Position numbers and translations under genes: made by a program
Shown: in pieces, positions 43,786 to 53,522 of the stretch
Numbering within the stretch: the first letter of the stretch is position 1
How the letters are laid out: each line of letters begins with the position of its first letter
Assembly (NCBI GenBank): GCA_037349315.1
Contig: JBAIAC010000027.1
Span: 3,658,001-3,722,000 of the forward strand
Direction of reading: 5' to 3'
Length of the DNA: 64,000 nucleotides
Source of the DNA: Chelydra serpentina
Taxonomy: Eukaryota; Chordata; Testudines; Chelydridae
The notes under the pieces: generated by a model
What the model saw: only the letters and a program-made list of their open reading frames with translations
What the model was told of the DNA's origin: nothing
Database searches by the model: none

Positions 43786-46604
43786 GTAGCCAAATTATTT
43801 CATTGAATAGAGGACTTACTGTTGTGGCTAAGTATAATAAAACAATGTGTGATGGACAGGTTTAAGTAGGATAGGAGTGCAAGATTGACAAGCCTTTGAG
43901 TGATGAATGTATATTAAGTATATTGGCAAAGTAAGGCTGTACCAGGGTAAGAACTTTCTTGTACTATATATTTACTAAGTATTGACAGCTTTACAAATCC
44001 TTGCCATCTAAATATCAGAAACAAAACAATCATTACAATACTGAGCTTTTGTTTAAAGAGACAGTATACAGTCATCAGACCTCTGTTTAACAGGGTACGG
44101 CTATATTCTCGAGGGAGTGTCGTTCCAACACCTGCGCCGTGTCGTTTCTAGTGAGTCTTGTTAACAATATATGAGAACTCTCTTGACGTTGGGTGATCTT
44201 AGGCTGTAGCCCCAATGCCGAGAGAATCCTCTCTGCTGCTGACAAAGGCAGCATGGAACTCCGGGGTGAGGTCCTGCCTCTGAAAGGAAATATTTGGCCC
44301 CTTCTGGATAAGTTGTGGCACCACAGGTATCTGGAAGAACATGCTTGATGGACCCAAGAAATTATCACTTCACATCTTGTGATACCAGGGAGGCAGTAGC
44401 TGGCAGTCGAGTGACTCCAGCTTAGCCTTCGCTGTTGCTGGACAAGAGTCAAGCGTAGTTTTTTTAAGCTATCCCAGCAGAGTTGATTGTATCCATCCAG
44501 TACTAGCTAGCAACAAGTATATTCTCATGGATCATCTCAAACCTCGGTTTTTAAACACCATAAGAAGAAAGCTATGGACAGAAGCCAGTGTATGTAGTAA
44601 TCCGTAGTAATGTAGTATGTAGTAATCCGAAACGACAATGAAATGCATCTCCTATGAGCATAATAAACTATGGGAATGAGTATATCCTGTATTACTAGGT
44701 TATAAAATTTGGATGGGACCAAAAAGTTTATCCACAGAAATAACCAGTGAATGTCTGTGGCAAAACTGAACCTGCTGGTAGTGAATTTACCAGCCAAATA
44801 CAAACTCAAGCCCCAGTTAGAAGGAGGCTTCCTTTATTTTATTTCACTCGGGGGCAGCAGGCTGGGGTAAAAACCAACAGAAAGAAAGTGTTTACCCTCC
44901 TTTTTCACTCTGAAAAGGCCCCTGCTCTTCTCTCATGCCAGCATGGCAATGACGCAGAGTGAGAAAATGCCAGTGAGGTAGCCTAGTATTTGCAAGGGCC
45001 AAAGTTCAAGTCCAGGCCTGGTAAGCAATTGGAGCTGTGGGGAGAAATGTAATGCATACAGTGCTGACATCCAACTGCCACCCACTTCACACGGGCAAAG
45101 GGGAAAGTTCCATTAGAAGCTACTTCTGCTCTGTGTTTAGACAGCTGCAAATGAAGTGTTGCCTCCAGCAAGAGGACTTGAAAGGAGGCAAACTTCCCTT
45201 TTGAAAAGAATATTAGGGATACAGTGGAAAAGCTGTAAAAACCCTATACAATGCAGCTGGCCTTGGCCCAGCCCCAGTCTCCCAGTCCCTTGCGAACAGA
45301 ATCCTTTTTTTCTTGGAGGATCACTGCATGGCGGGGATAGTTGGAGTAATTTCAAGCAGAGCGTGAGAACGTATTTGTGTCTCACCCAGGCGGTGCTTGT
45401 CTCTTGAATATTTCCCACTGTAAACAAATACATGTTTGTTCTGCTATGATGTAGCCTAAAGCAAAGGAAGAAACTGATGCCCCAGAGGAATCTGCATATT
45501 TATATCACGCTGCTAGATGTGGTCTGTCTTTCAGGCAGATCCCCACCCTTTCTCTGCTTATTGACTTCCTGCCCATTGCTGCAGTGTGGTTTTGGCTTAA
45601 CCCTTTGCTAAGAGCCTTTCCCAGGATGCTTTGCTTATTATGGCTCTCCTAAGTCCGAGAGACGGCTCACTGCAGTTGTGCTTTGTTCCTTTGGCTTCCA
45701 TTTGTTGCAGCTCCCTTCCTCCCAACTCATCAGCACTTGAACTCCTTTTCTCTTTCCTCCTGGAGGAGGCCAAATGGTCTCTGTCTACCGACGGTGTAGA
45801 TGTACACCAAAACAGTGGCAGAGACGATGCTCAGAACTCCACCTCCCTCCCAGCTAATGGCGTGATGAGAGCCAATGGGAGAAGGCTCTGTACTCTGCTC
45901 TCACACTACTGAGCCATCCACTCCTTTGCCAGGCCATCTTGAGCAGCGTCTGGGAGGGGGAAAGAGAACAACACAGACTGGTTTGTTCTCCAAACCCTGC
46001 ACGTGCCTGTAATTTATGGGCATGGACGATGAGAGTCTTGCTAATTGGTCCAAGGGGAGAAGATGCCAGAACAAAGTCTGGTTGGGGAGAGGGCTTCTCT
46101 CACGTTCGGTCGCTCAATAAAAACCTGTCACCTGATGCTGTAATTATAACACTGGGGACTAGTGGCACCCCAGTAGTACCTGCCTTACGATTCCTCTGGA
46201 GTTCAATTACCTGTCCACAAACACCCCTTCGGCCTTGTTTCTTGGAGACTCAGTAAAAACAGACTATTCCCCAAGCTGCTAGCAGTGAGAAAATATCATG
46301 AGCGAGCCCTCAAAAAGCCAGCATGTGTCCTTGTCATGTTCCGATTCAAGGATTCCCCCATTCTCCTTGTATCACACACCTCTCTCACCAGCCTGGCACC
46401 CAAGGGAGGGCTACACCGATCTCCCGAGATGCTGGGTGCTTTCTAAATCCATGTCCCAATAAGCTACAGCCGCTGATGCTTTAATAGCTCGAGGGGTCAG
46501 TGAGGAGGGACGTGGGGCTCTCTTTCTCCAACATGCTGCTTCTTTAGCATTCCGGTTGCTGGAAACCAGGGACTGAGCCCAGCTGTCCCTCAAGGCATGG
46601 CAGA

Positions 46605-46700
46605 GCATTGGTGTGGTGTCTAGTAGACAGGGCATTGGACTGGGCGTCAGGAGACCTGAGCTCTGTCCTTGGTTCTGTCACTTCACCTTTCTGTTTCTCT
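46605..46700 (+). repeat. MIR-like fragment
   Basis: Text ggtgtggtgtctagtagaca, attggactgggcgtcaggag and acctgagctctgtccttggt matches the 5' half of MIR. Confidence 0.55.
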
Positions 46701-47110
46701 TCCCACCATTTCTTTGTCCTGTCTATTCAGTTTGTGTCTCAGCCTGGGCGCAGGGCTGAGCATAGGGGCCTCAAGGCACCACTGTAATGTTAATAATAGT
46801 GCCTGGGCTAACAGGTCAGTCCTATTCCAAGGAACAGACTCGCTTGTTCAAGACACTCTGGGAAAAACAGATGAGAAACAAACTCCCTTTTCCACTGCAC
46901 CAGCCCCTCTCTGAAGCACTGACTGCGAAGGGCACCTTACATGGCCTTCTCCAGAGGCCCATGATAGTCGTCTGCTCGGCGTGGGAAAGACTTTTGCTCT
47001 GCCTGCAGCAGAATTAGTTCCTTGTCTAATTTCCCTCCGATCTGTTCAGACTGAGGTGCCTGAATTGTGACGGGGCCTCTGGGGAGGGAAGTTTGTGATG
47101 GTGCTCTGGG

Positions 47111-47131
47111 GGTGTGTGTGTGTGTGTGTGT
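47111..47131 (+). repeat. (GT)n microsatellite
   Basis: About ten GT units in the intergenic region. Confidence 0.9.
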
Positions 47132-48049
47132 TACAGCAGGTCTGATACTGTCATCTTTATTCAGGAGGAACTTCCATGGAAGCCACCGTCTCAGCTACCC
47201 AGATCTTCACTCTGACGTCTCCTGTAGGGCGTTCTCTAAAAGCCAGCCCAGCCCTGGCACAATGACGGGTCCTCTGAGTGCAAATCGCCGCATGTGAGCA
47301 GTTTCCTTGGCTTACAGATCCTCCATCCTGTACAGCTGCTGGCAGTTGCTCCCATCAATCTTTCCCACGCCAAGCTCTTTGCCACTGGGATTTACGCAAC
47401 GGCTTGTGCAATGCTCATGTGCAGACAGCCCCAGCCTGCCAGATTCATGAGCTGAGCCTGTTGACTGGGCAGAGGCAAAGACTCCCGCTGGGTTGACAGG
47501 AAGCCAGCGACTCGGCAAGCTCCTTGTTCCAGATCTGCGTGTGGAGTGAGAGTGAGCCGGGATCCCTTTGCCCCACATAACATGGATGGTGGGCCTGGTA
47601 CCGTCTGAATTGAGAGCTGGGACGGGGGGGCTGCTTAGTCAAAGGAACTACTAGGATCTGTGGTTTGTTTGCTGTGGTCAGAGCTAGTCTCCAGGTGCTT
47701 TTCGGTGTACTCGCTACAACAAAAACCACAACCCTACCCCCACGCCCTCCCCGGAAAATAAACCACCACCCAACCATCGGAAGAAACGTTAGGAGCCTTT
47801 TGGAGCATGGAGGGATGGAGGTGGGCAGGGGGAGCCAAAAGCCAGGGTGGAGTAAAGTTGTAGAACTTGGCTGCTGCCCTGACTAGTGAGATCAATGGGA
47901 GAACCTGTAGCCCTCTACCACCACCTAGTGGGCACGACTGAGACAGGTTCCATGGCCCAGCAACACTAGCAAAGCTACAGCCAGGTTTTGGTTTTGGATT
48001 GATCTACCTAGCCGGTTGGCAACAAATGTCTCCGGCCCTAAAACCCACT

Positions 48050-48330
48050 TTGAGGCACTAAGGGTATGGCCGCACTGCAGCAGCACAGCTGGGCCGCTGT
48101 AGCACTGTCGTGGAGACGCTTGCTACTACCATGGCCGGTTTTTTTCCTGTCCGTGGAGGTGATCCACCTCCCTGAGAGGCGGTAGCTAGGTCTTCCATCG
48201 ACCTGCTTGCCTCTACACTGGGGGTTAGGTTGACCTAACCGCTGCACAGGGCGCAAAAATTTTCACAGCTCTGCGCGATGCAGGTTGGGCAACCTAGTTT
48301 GTAGGTGGTGTTCCTGGTCTAAGGCCCTTA
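48050..48330. repeat. MITE-like reptile repeat with internal hairpins
   Basis: Starts gcactaagggtatggccgca and contains ggtgatccacctccctgaga, ggcggtagctaggtcttcca, cctctacactgggggttagg and ttgacctaaccgctgcacag. This matches in order a common turtle/crocodile MITE as I recall it. The ends are diverged. Confidence 0.5.
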
Positions 48331-48689
48331 TCTACAAAGCGATTTAGGGTCCTAACTGGGCCTGGTCTAGGATTTTCCATGCTAAATATGACAGTGTAGT
48401 AACTGATGCTTTGGAGAGAATTTCAAGTAACCTTGGGATCCGAGAATTATAAACAAGCTGTTCAGACAGGACACAGCAACAGAAAGCAAGTTGGTTCAGA
48501 AATTTACCTAAAGTAAGTCATGCCCAGTCCCAGTTCCCAAATTCTCTCCTGGATCATTGGCATGCACTCTGCCCATGACTAGTTAACACACCTCTTTTTA
48601 ACGAGTGTGCTGGCCAAATTCCAGTTAAGGTGATTACATGCTACTCCCTCACAAACCACCTGCATTTTCAGCTGTTTATTGGAGTTTTA

Positions 48690-48880
48690 CCTCCCGGCCA
48701 AAACTGTTATATAATGTTGCTGTACATCATTAACTGGCTTGTGTTCAACCCCCAGAGGTGGCTGCATCTCAGTGGTGGGTGTGGTCATCCATCTGTATAT
48801 ACTCAGAGTTTCAATGAGTGAAGGCCTTTGAGATCCTTTGGGGTGAAAGATGCTGTACAAAGGTGAGTTTTTACATGAAC
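48690..48880 (+). repeat. SINE-like remnant with MIR/L2-type tail
   Basis: Text ccccagaggtggctgcatct, gaaggcctttgagatccttt and ggggtgaaagatgctgtaca resembles CORE-SINE-like repeats and their tails in sauropsids. Confidence 0.45.
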
Positions 48881-49171
48881 ATAGCACTCTGCTTCACGCC
48901 AGCCTGAGGGGACTATGGAGTGCACTGGACTTGAGTCAATACGTTACATAATCCTAACTGGACTTTACGTTAGTCTGCACAGGCAGCTGCCTACTGGGGT
49001 GATCCTGTTTGAACAGGACTGGCAGGTTTCCCTGACATTACAAAGGAACATGCCATTCAGAGGCTGGGGAGACGGAAAATGAAAAAACACCCTATGCAAG
49101 TTTGGCCAAGTGCTTCGAGCTCCTCACTCTGGCCTTGTGGCCCCAGCACGTCAAGGCTCAGCAAGGACCGA

Positions 49172-49387
49172 GATTCAGAGGGGTAGCCATGTTAGTCTGG
49201 ATCTGTAGAAGTGACAGAGTCCTGTGGCACCTCATAGACTAACAGACGTATTGGAGCATAAGCTTTCATGGGTGAATACCCACTTCTTGTGGCATGCATC
49301 TGAAGAAGTGGGTATTCACCCATGAAAGCTTATGCTCCAATACGTCTGTTAGTCTATAAGGTGCCCCAGGACTCTTTGTCGCTTCCA
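49172..49387. repeat. Palindromic interspersed repeat, two halves (copy 5)
   Basis: Starts gattcagaggggtagccatg and runs ttagtctggatctgtag, agagtcctgtggcacctcat, then the two head-to-head halves. The plus half (about 49300-49340) reads ctgaagaagtgggtattcac then ccatgaaagcttatgctcc. CTGANGA, stem II, GAAA and the GC-TTAT-GC hairpin are present. Confidence 0.75.
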
Positions 49388-49919
49388 AGGACTGAGAGGT
49401 ACTCTGGCTTTGTGGGGAAATCAAGACATTTCAGCCAGTCCAAACATTCCTTGCCCCAGCCTGTGTTTTCACTGTATACAGTTTAGGGTATTTACTGTCC
49501 AAAACATATTGGGAAAATTCCTTCCCTTCCCAGAGTCATGCCCGTAAGTGGATGCTGCATTCTCTAAGCCATTACCTGTCCTGTCTGTAGTGACCCAGGC
49601 CCTGTCCACCAGCCTATGGATTCCTGAGAGCTTGGCCGTCTCACGTTCAGCCATCAAATAGAAGTCAGAGAAGTGTCTGCATATATTTTGAACTGTGAAC
49701 AGATCATTCTCAAATGGAAGCTGGTTTCAACGCTCACTGACTGGGGTTGTTTGCCCCTGGCCTATACTACTCACTGGAAGTGACTTCTTTGATTTTCTTT
49801 GTTTTCAAAACCGGGGCACAATGTCACACTGTTGAGCGCAATCGGCCATATGTAAAGAATCTCACAGCTTGCGAGAGGCCAGGGGAGAACCTGTTTTATG
49901 CAGTGATCCTCACATCCAG

Positions 49920-50200
49920 GCTGCACTGAAGTCTTGCAGACTCCTTCTGCACGACGTCTCGTCTCTAAGAGACGGCCTTTCCTATCCATCCACCCAGCCA
50001 AAACTGTCATCCAGGCTGTCGTCATCTCACATCCTGATTATTGCAACACGCTTTTGTGGCCTTGAAAAATGCAGTCTCGCCATGCTCAGATCCATTCAGT
50101 TTGATGCTACAAGGATCGTTTTCCTAGCTGTGTCGTCCTTCTCTTTGAATCCCTCCACTGGCTGCCTCTTTATTGCATCAAACATACGCTGCCCATGCCC
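49920..50200 (+). pseudogene. L2-like LINE reverse-transcriptase remnant, frameshifted
   Basis: tcacatcctgattattgcaa (SHPDYCN) and ccctccactggctgcctctt (SLHWLPL) are the two marker blocks of the C-terminal part of L2-type LINE proteins, in the right order and about 115 nt apart. Frames differ between them. Confidence 0.55.
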
Positions 50201-50357
50201 TCTTCCTTAAATCTCCTCTCTCAGACATAGGTGCAGTGAAAGAAAATCCTCTGAGATGTAGCAAGGAAATCAAGTGAGATGGACTGAGACCTAGAGGGAA
50301 TGGAGTTAGGATTTTTAAGGAGAGTGGGAACTGAGATGTTGAGCTCAAGGTGGGAAC

Positions 50358-50450
50358 AGTGGCCCAGATCCTGAAAGGTATTTAGGCATCTAGCTCCCAT
50401 TAATTCCAGTGGGAGTTAGGCACTTACTACCTTTCAGGATCTGGGCCACT
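50358..50450. repeat. Foldback repeat with perfect 23-bp arms
   Basis: Positions 50358-50380 and 50428-50450 are exact reverse complements. The inner part continues imperfectly (tagctcccattaattccagt, gggagttaggca). Same class as 37651-37720. Confidence 0.75.
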
Positions 50451-51784
50451 GTACTTTGGACTTTGTAGAATGTGCCAAGATCCACAAGCAAGAAAATAAC
50501 TGGCAACTAAATAGTAAAGGCCCACATACATATAAAGATGTGTGTTTTCTTGCAAATACTATACAGGTGACCTTGGGCTTGGGGTCAAATTTCCTTAGTG
50601 GGAGGGATGAAGTCAAAGTAGGGAGGTGTCAGGGGCAGGGCTGTGTTCTTTACACTCATTGCTGTTAAGCAGTCCGTGGAGAAGCTGCGTTTAAGGTAAT
50701 GTCTTTTCATAACAAGCTACTTTTGTTAAAGCTTAATAGCAAACTACCTACTCCCAGGGAAGGGGAACCGCTGCGGATATTTACTATAAAATATGTGCCC
50801 TTTGTTTTCTCAGGCAAGGAAGAGTGCTTCTGCAGGAATAGCTTTCCTCCTCTTGCTTAGGTATTTTTACGTGGTGGAAGCTGCTTATCATAAACTCTGA
50901 CATAGAGAAGTAGAATGAAATGCCTGTATTGTTTTAATAGAGCGGGCTGGGGAGAGTGTGAGTTCAGATGGAATGAAGTCTCCATTTACAGTTAAATTGT
51001 TTTGTGAACACAAATGGCTTCTTTATAACTAGGAGCTCAAGCAGTTGTGTTCTGTTTGCGTGCTTTCCATAGGTTTTTGCTACTATTTGCATAAACATAA
51101 GGTCCTTTGTTGCTCAGGAGTCCCTCTGCCCCCTGCTACCTATTCCCCAACTGCAGCCATAATCTTGTGAGTTTATGATCTCAGAATTAATAAGCAGAGG
51201 ATTAGTACCCTTGCCAACAGCTGCAGGGCACTGGCAGAGATGCCAGCTCCCAGGGATGCGTATTCCAAACCTAGGCCCAGCTGCAGCTGTACCTGCTAGG
51301 AGGGGTGAACTAGCTGCATGTAAACACTATGTACCTGTTTGTTCAAATGAGCCCTACGCGCTCTGCAAATATTGACTCAGGAGCAGGATTGCGCCAAGAT
51401 AAATGAGTGAAAGGGAACAGGCCTCTTGGGCTGGCCATGCCTGAACCTGCAAGGGCCCTAGTGTTGTTTGCAAATGTGCAGAGTGATTTACCCCATGCCC
51501 TAGATTGCAATGGCACCTTCCTTATCTCTTCCACCCTTCTCTGTCTCTACCTCCATCTCTCCTACACCTAGTTCCTCCCTTCCAGCCCAAATGCATTGCT
51601 TTGTCTACTCCTGATCTCGTATCTGTTGTCATGTTACTGCCCCGGGGCTCCTGCATCCACCTCCCAGGTGCTGAACATCAAGTGCCCCTGTTCCACAGGA
51701 CAGCTGAAACTGCACCTCTATGTAAAATTCAGATCCAAACACCACTTTCTTTTGCTTCTGTATCATACCTGCTGCTCAGGCCTT

Positions 51785-52011
51785 TAGGGTATGTCCCTGC
51801 TGCAGTGGGGTGCCTCCACCAGCTAGACAGACATGTGCTAGCATGCTAAAAATAGCACTGTTTATATTATGGCAGGAGCTAGCTACTTGAGTATAGACCC
51901 AGGGGGGTGGCTAGCCCATTCCACAACCTCCACACAGCTATTTTTAGTGCATAGCAGGGGTCAGTCTACTAGGCCAGGAGGCACGCTACCAGCTGCAGTG
52001 TAGACATACTC
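51785..52011. repeat. MITE-like repeat with terminal inverted repeats
   Basis: The left end tagggtatgtccctgctgca is the inverted counterpart of the right end ctgcagtgtagacatactca. Inner text (ctagcatgctaaaaatagca and tagctatttttagtgcatag-like complement) also pairs. No coding content. Confidence 0.6.
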
Positions 52012-52534
52012 AGGCAGGGACTAGCCATCTGTGGCACAGCTCACAGCTGTACAGCGCTGGGTACAATCAGGGCCACTTGGCCCCCACAGCTCCAAATAAA
52101 GTCACCGGGCTGCAGGTGCTCACTGCTTCTGAAAATCAGGCCCTAAAACAAGCTGAACAGGCTGCAGAAGCCACAGACAGATGGATTAAAGTAGGTGTTA
52201 TGGGCTGGTGACTGGCTCTGCATGACAGGGACATGAACCTGCCCCCCGCCCCTTTCACCCACTCTGACACTACCCCCACCCACACCCAACGCTGCACTCG
52301 CTCACCAGGGACCCATGTCTGCCCTAATGTGCCCACGCTGACTCTCCTCCCACCCACCCCACCAGGGACCCATGCCCACCCTGATGCTGCACCCACCCCC
52401 ACACAGTGCACACCCTGACAGGGACCCACCTCCACAATCCTCGACAACCTCCACGTGTTTGGGAGCAGGTGGGGGGGGCTGAGTCCTTCCATTTCCTGGC
52501 TGTGTGTGGGGAGGCATCAGGGTGACTCTCCCCA

Positions 52535-52905
52535 GGGGCCCCTCCGTGCTCTCTCGGGGGGGGGGGGGCTGAGTCCCCCCAGGGGCCCCTCCATTTTCTC
52601 TCGGGGGGGCACTGGATTCCCCCAGGGGCCCCTCCATTTTCTCTCGGGGGGCGCTGGATTCCCCCAGGGACTCCCCCATCCTCTCTCGGGAGAGGGGGCT
52701 GAGTCCCCCCAGGGGCCCCTCCATTCTCTCTCGGGGGGGGGCTGAGTCCCCCCAGGGGCCCCTCCATTCTCTCTCGGGGGGGGGGCTGAGTCCCCCCAGG
52801 GGCCCCTCCATTTTCTCTCCGGGGGGCGCTGGATTCCCCCAGGGGCCCCTCCATTCTCTCTCGGGGGGGAAGGGGGGGGCTGGATTCCCCCAGGGGCCCC
52901 TCCAC
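52535..52905 (+). repeat. G-run minisatellite upstream of the ALDH3A2 promoter
   Basis: About nine copies of a unit of roughly 40-45 nt with gctgagtccccccaggggcc or gctggattcccccaggggcc, then cctccattctctctc and a run of 6-12 G. It ends about 30 nt before the CpG-rich promoter region. The long antisense frames across it are artefacts of the repeat. Confidence 0.85.
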
Positions 52906-52929
52906 CCTCTCCATGGTGTGGGCGGTGGG

Positions 52930-53360
52930 GTCCCTATAGTGGCTGGACCGGAAGTGCGGCTGCCCCCTACCTGGTCAGGTGACCGGAAGGAGGAAGTGTC
53001 CGCGCGGTGGGGGGCAGTTGGGAGGAGGTGCTGCCCAGAGCTGAGGCGCGACAGAGCCAGGTGAGTGCGGGGCGGGGCTGTCCCGCGCGGGGGGAGGGGG
53101 AGGGGGAGGGGGAGGGTCAGGGTCGCGCCCCCTACAGCCTGGGCGGGAACTCGCGCCGCCCCCTCCGTGCGCGCGGGCGGCTCCCTCCTGCACCCTGGCG
53201 GGAGGGGGTGGGGAACGTTGCCTAGCGCCGCCCGCTGCCCGGGGGGGCGTTGCCTAGCGCCGCCCGGCCGCCTGATTGGGTTGTTCTGAGGGACGCGCCG
53301 GGCCGGAGCCGCGCGGCGCCCCCTGACCGTAGCCCTCTCCCGGCAGCTCCGCCGCCCGCC
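52930..53360 (+). promoter_or_regulatory. ALDH3A2: CpG-rich promoter and 5' UTR region of ALDH3A2
   Basis: A CpG-dense, TATA-less region before the start codon. It has an ETS-type site CCGGAAGT (52948-52955), a second gaccggaaggaggaagtg near 52981, and a GC-box ggggcggggc (about 53068-53079). A likely non-coding exon ends at 53060 (agagccag|gtgagtg), and the start codon exon begins at 53347 after ctctcccggcag. Transcription start and UTR intron are inferred. Confidence 0.6.
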
Positions 53361-53522
53361 ATGGCCCCGCCGGCGCCGATCGTGGAGCGCGCTCGGGCCG
53401 CGTTCCGCTCGGGCCGCTCCCGCCCGCTGGCGTTCCGGCTCCGGCAGCTGCGCGCCCTGGAGCGGATGGTGACGGAGAAGGAGACGGAGATCGCCGCCGC
53501 CCTGCACGCGGATCTGCACAAG
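53361..53522 (+). CDS. ALDH3A2: ALDH3A2 coding exon 1
   Basis: Fifty-four codons, [20 protein letters not shown] then [20 protein letters not shown] and [14 protein letters not shown], phase 0. Donor gtgccc. The frame stays open into the intron-1 minisatellite, but the next exon ([10 protein letters not shown]) joins exactly here. Confidence 0.93.

Larger units (their letters stand above)
40316..52900. other. Intergenic region between ULK2 and ALDH3A2
   Basis: About 12.6 kb with no exon I can support. Small ORFs on both strands lack splice context or family resemblance. It contains the repeats listed separately: a hAT element, L2-like remnants, foldback elements, a palindromic repeat, a GT microsatellite and MIR fragments. 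Positions 40316-42600 and 43800-46600 show nothing I can name. Confidence 0.7.

Noticed and set aside
44087..44809. 121- and 90-codon minus-strand frames in the intergenic region
   Set aside because: No domain, no coding bias I can see, no exon boundaries; left as non-coding.
45631..46256. Plus-strand frames of 93 and 105 codons between the two genes
   Set aside because: No resemblance to a known protein and no splice sites in a consistent frame; a hidden gene here is not supported.
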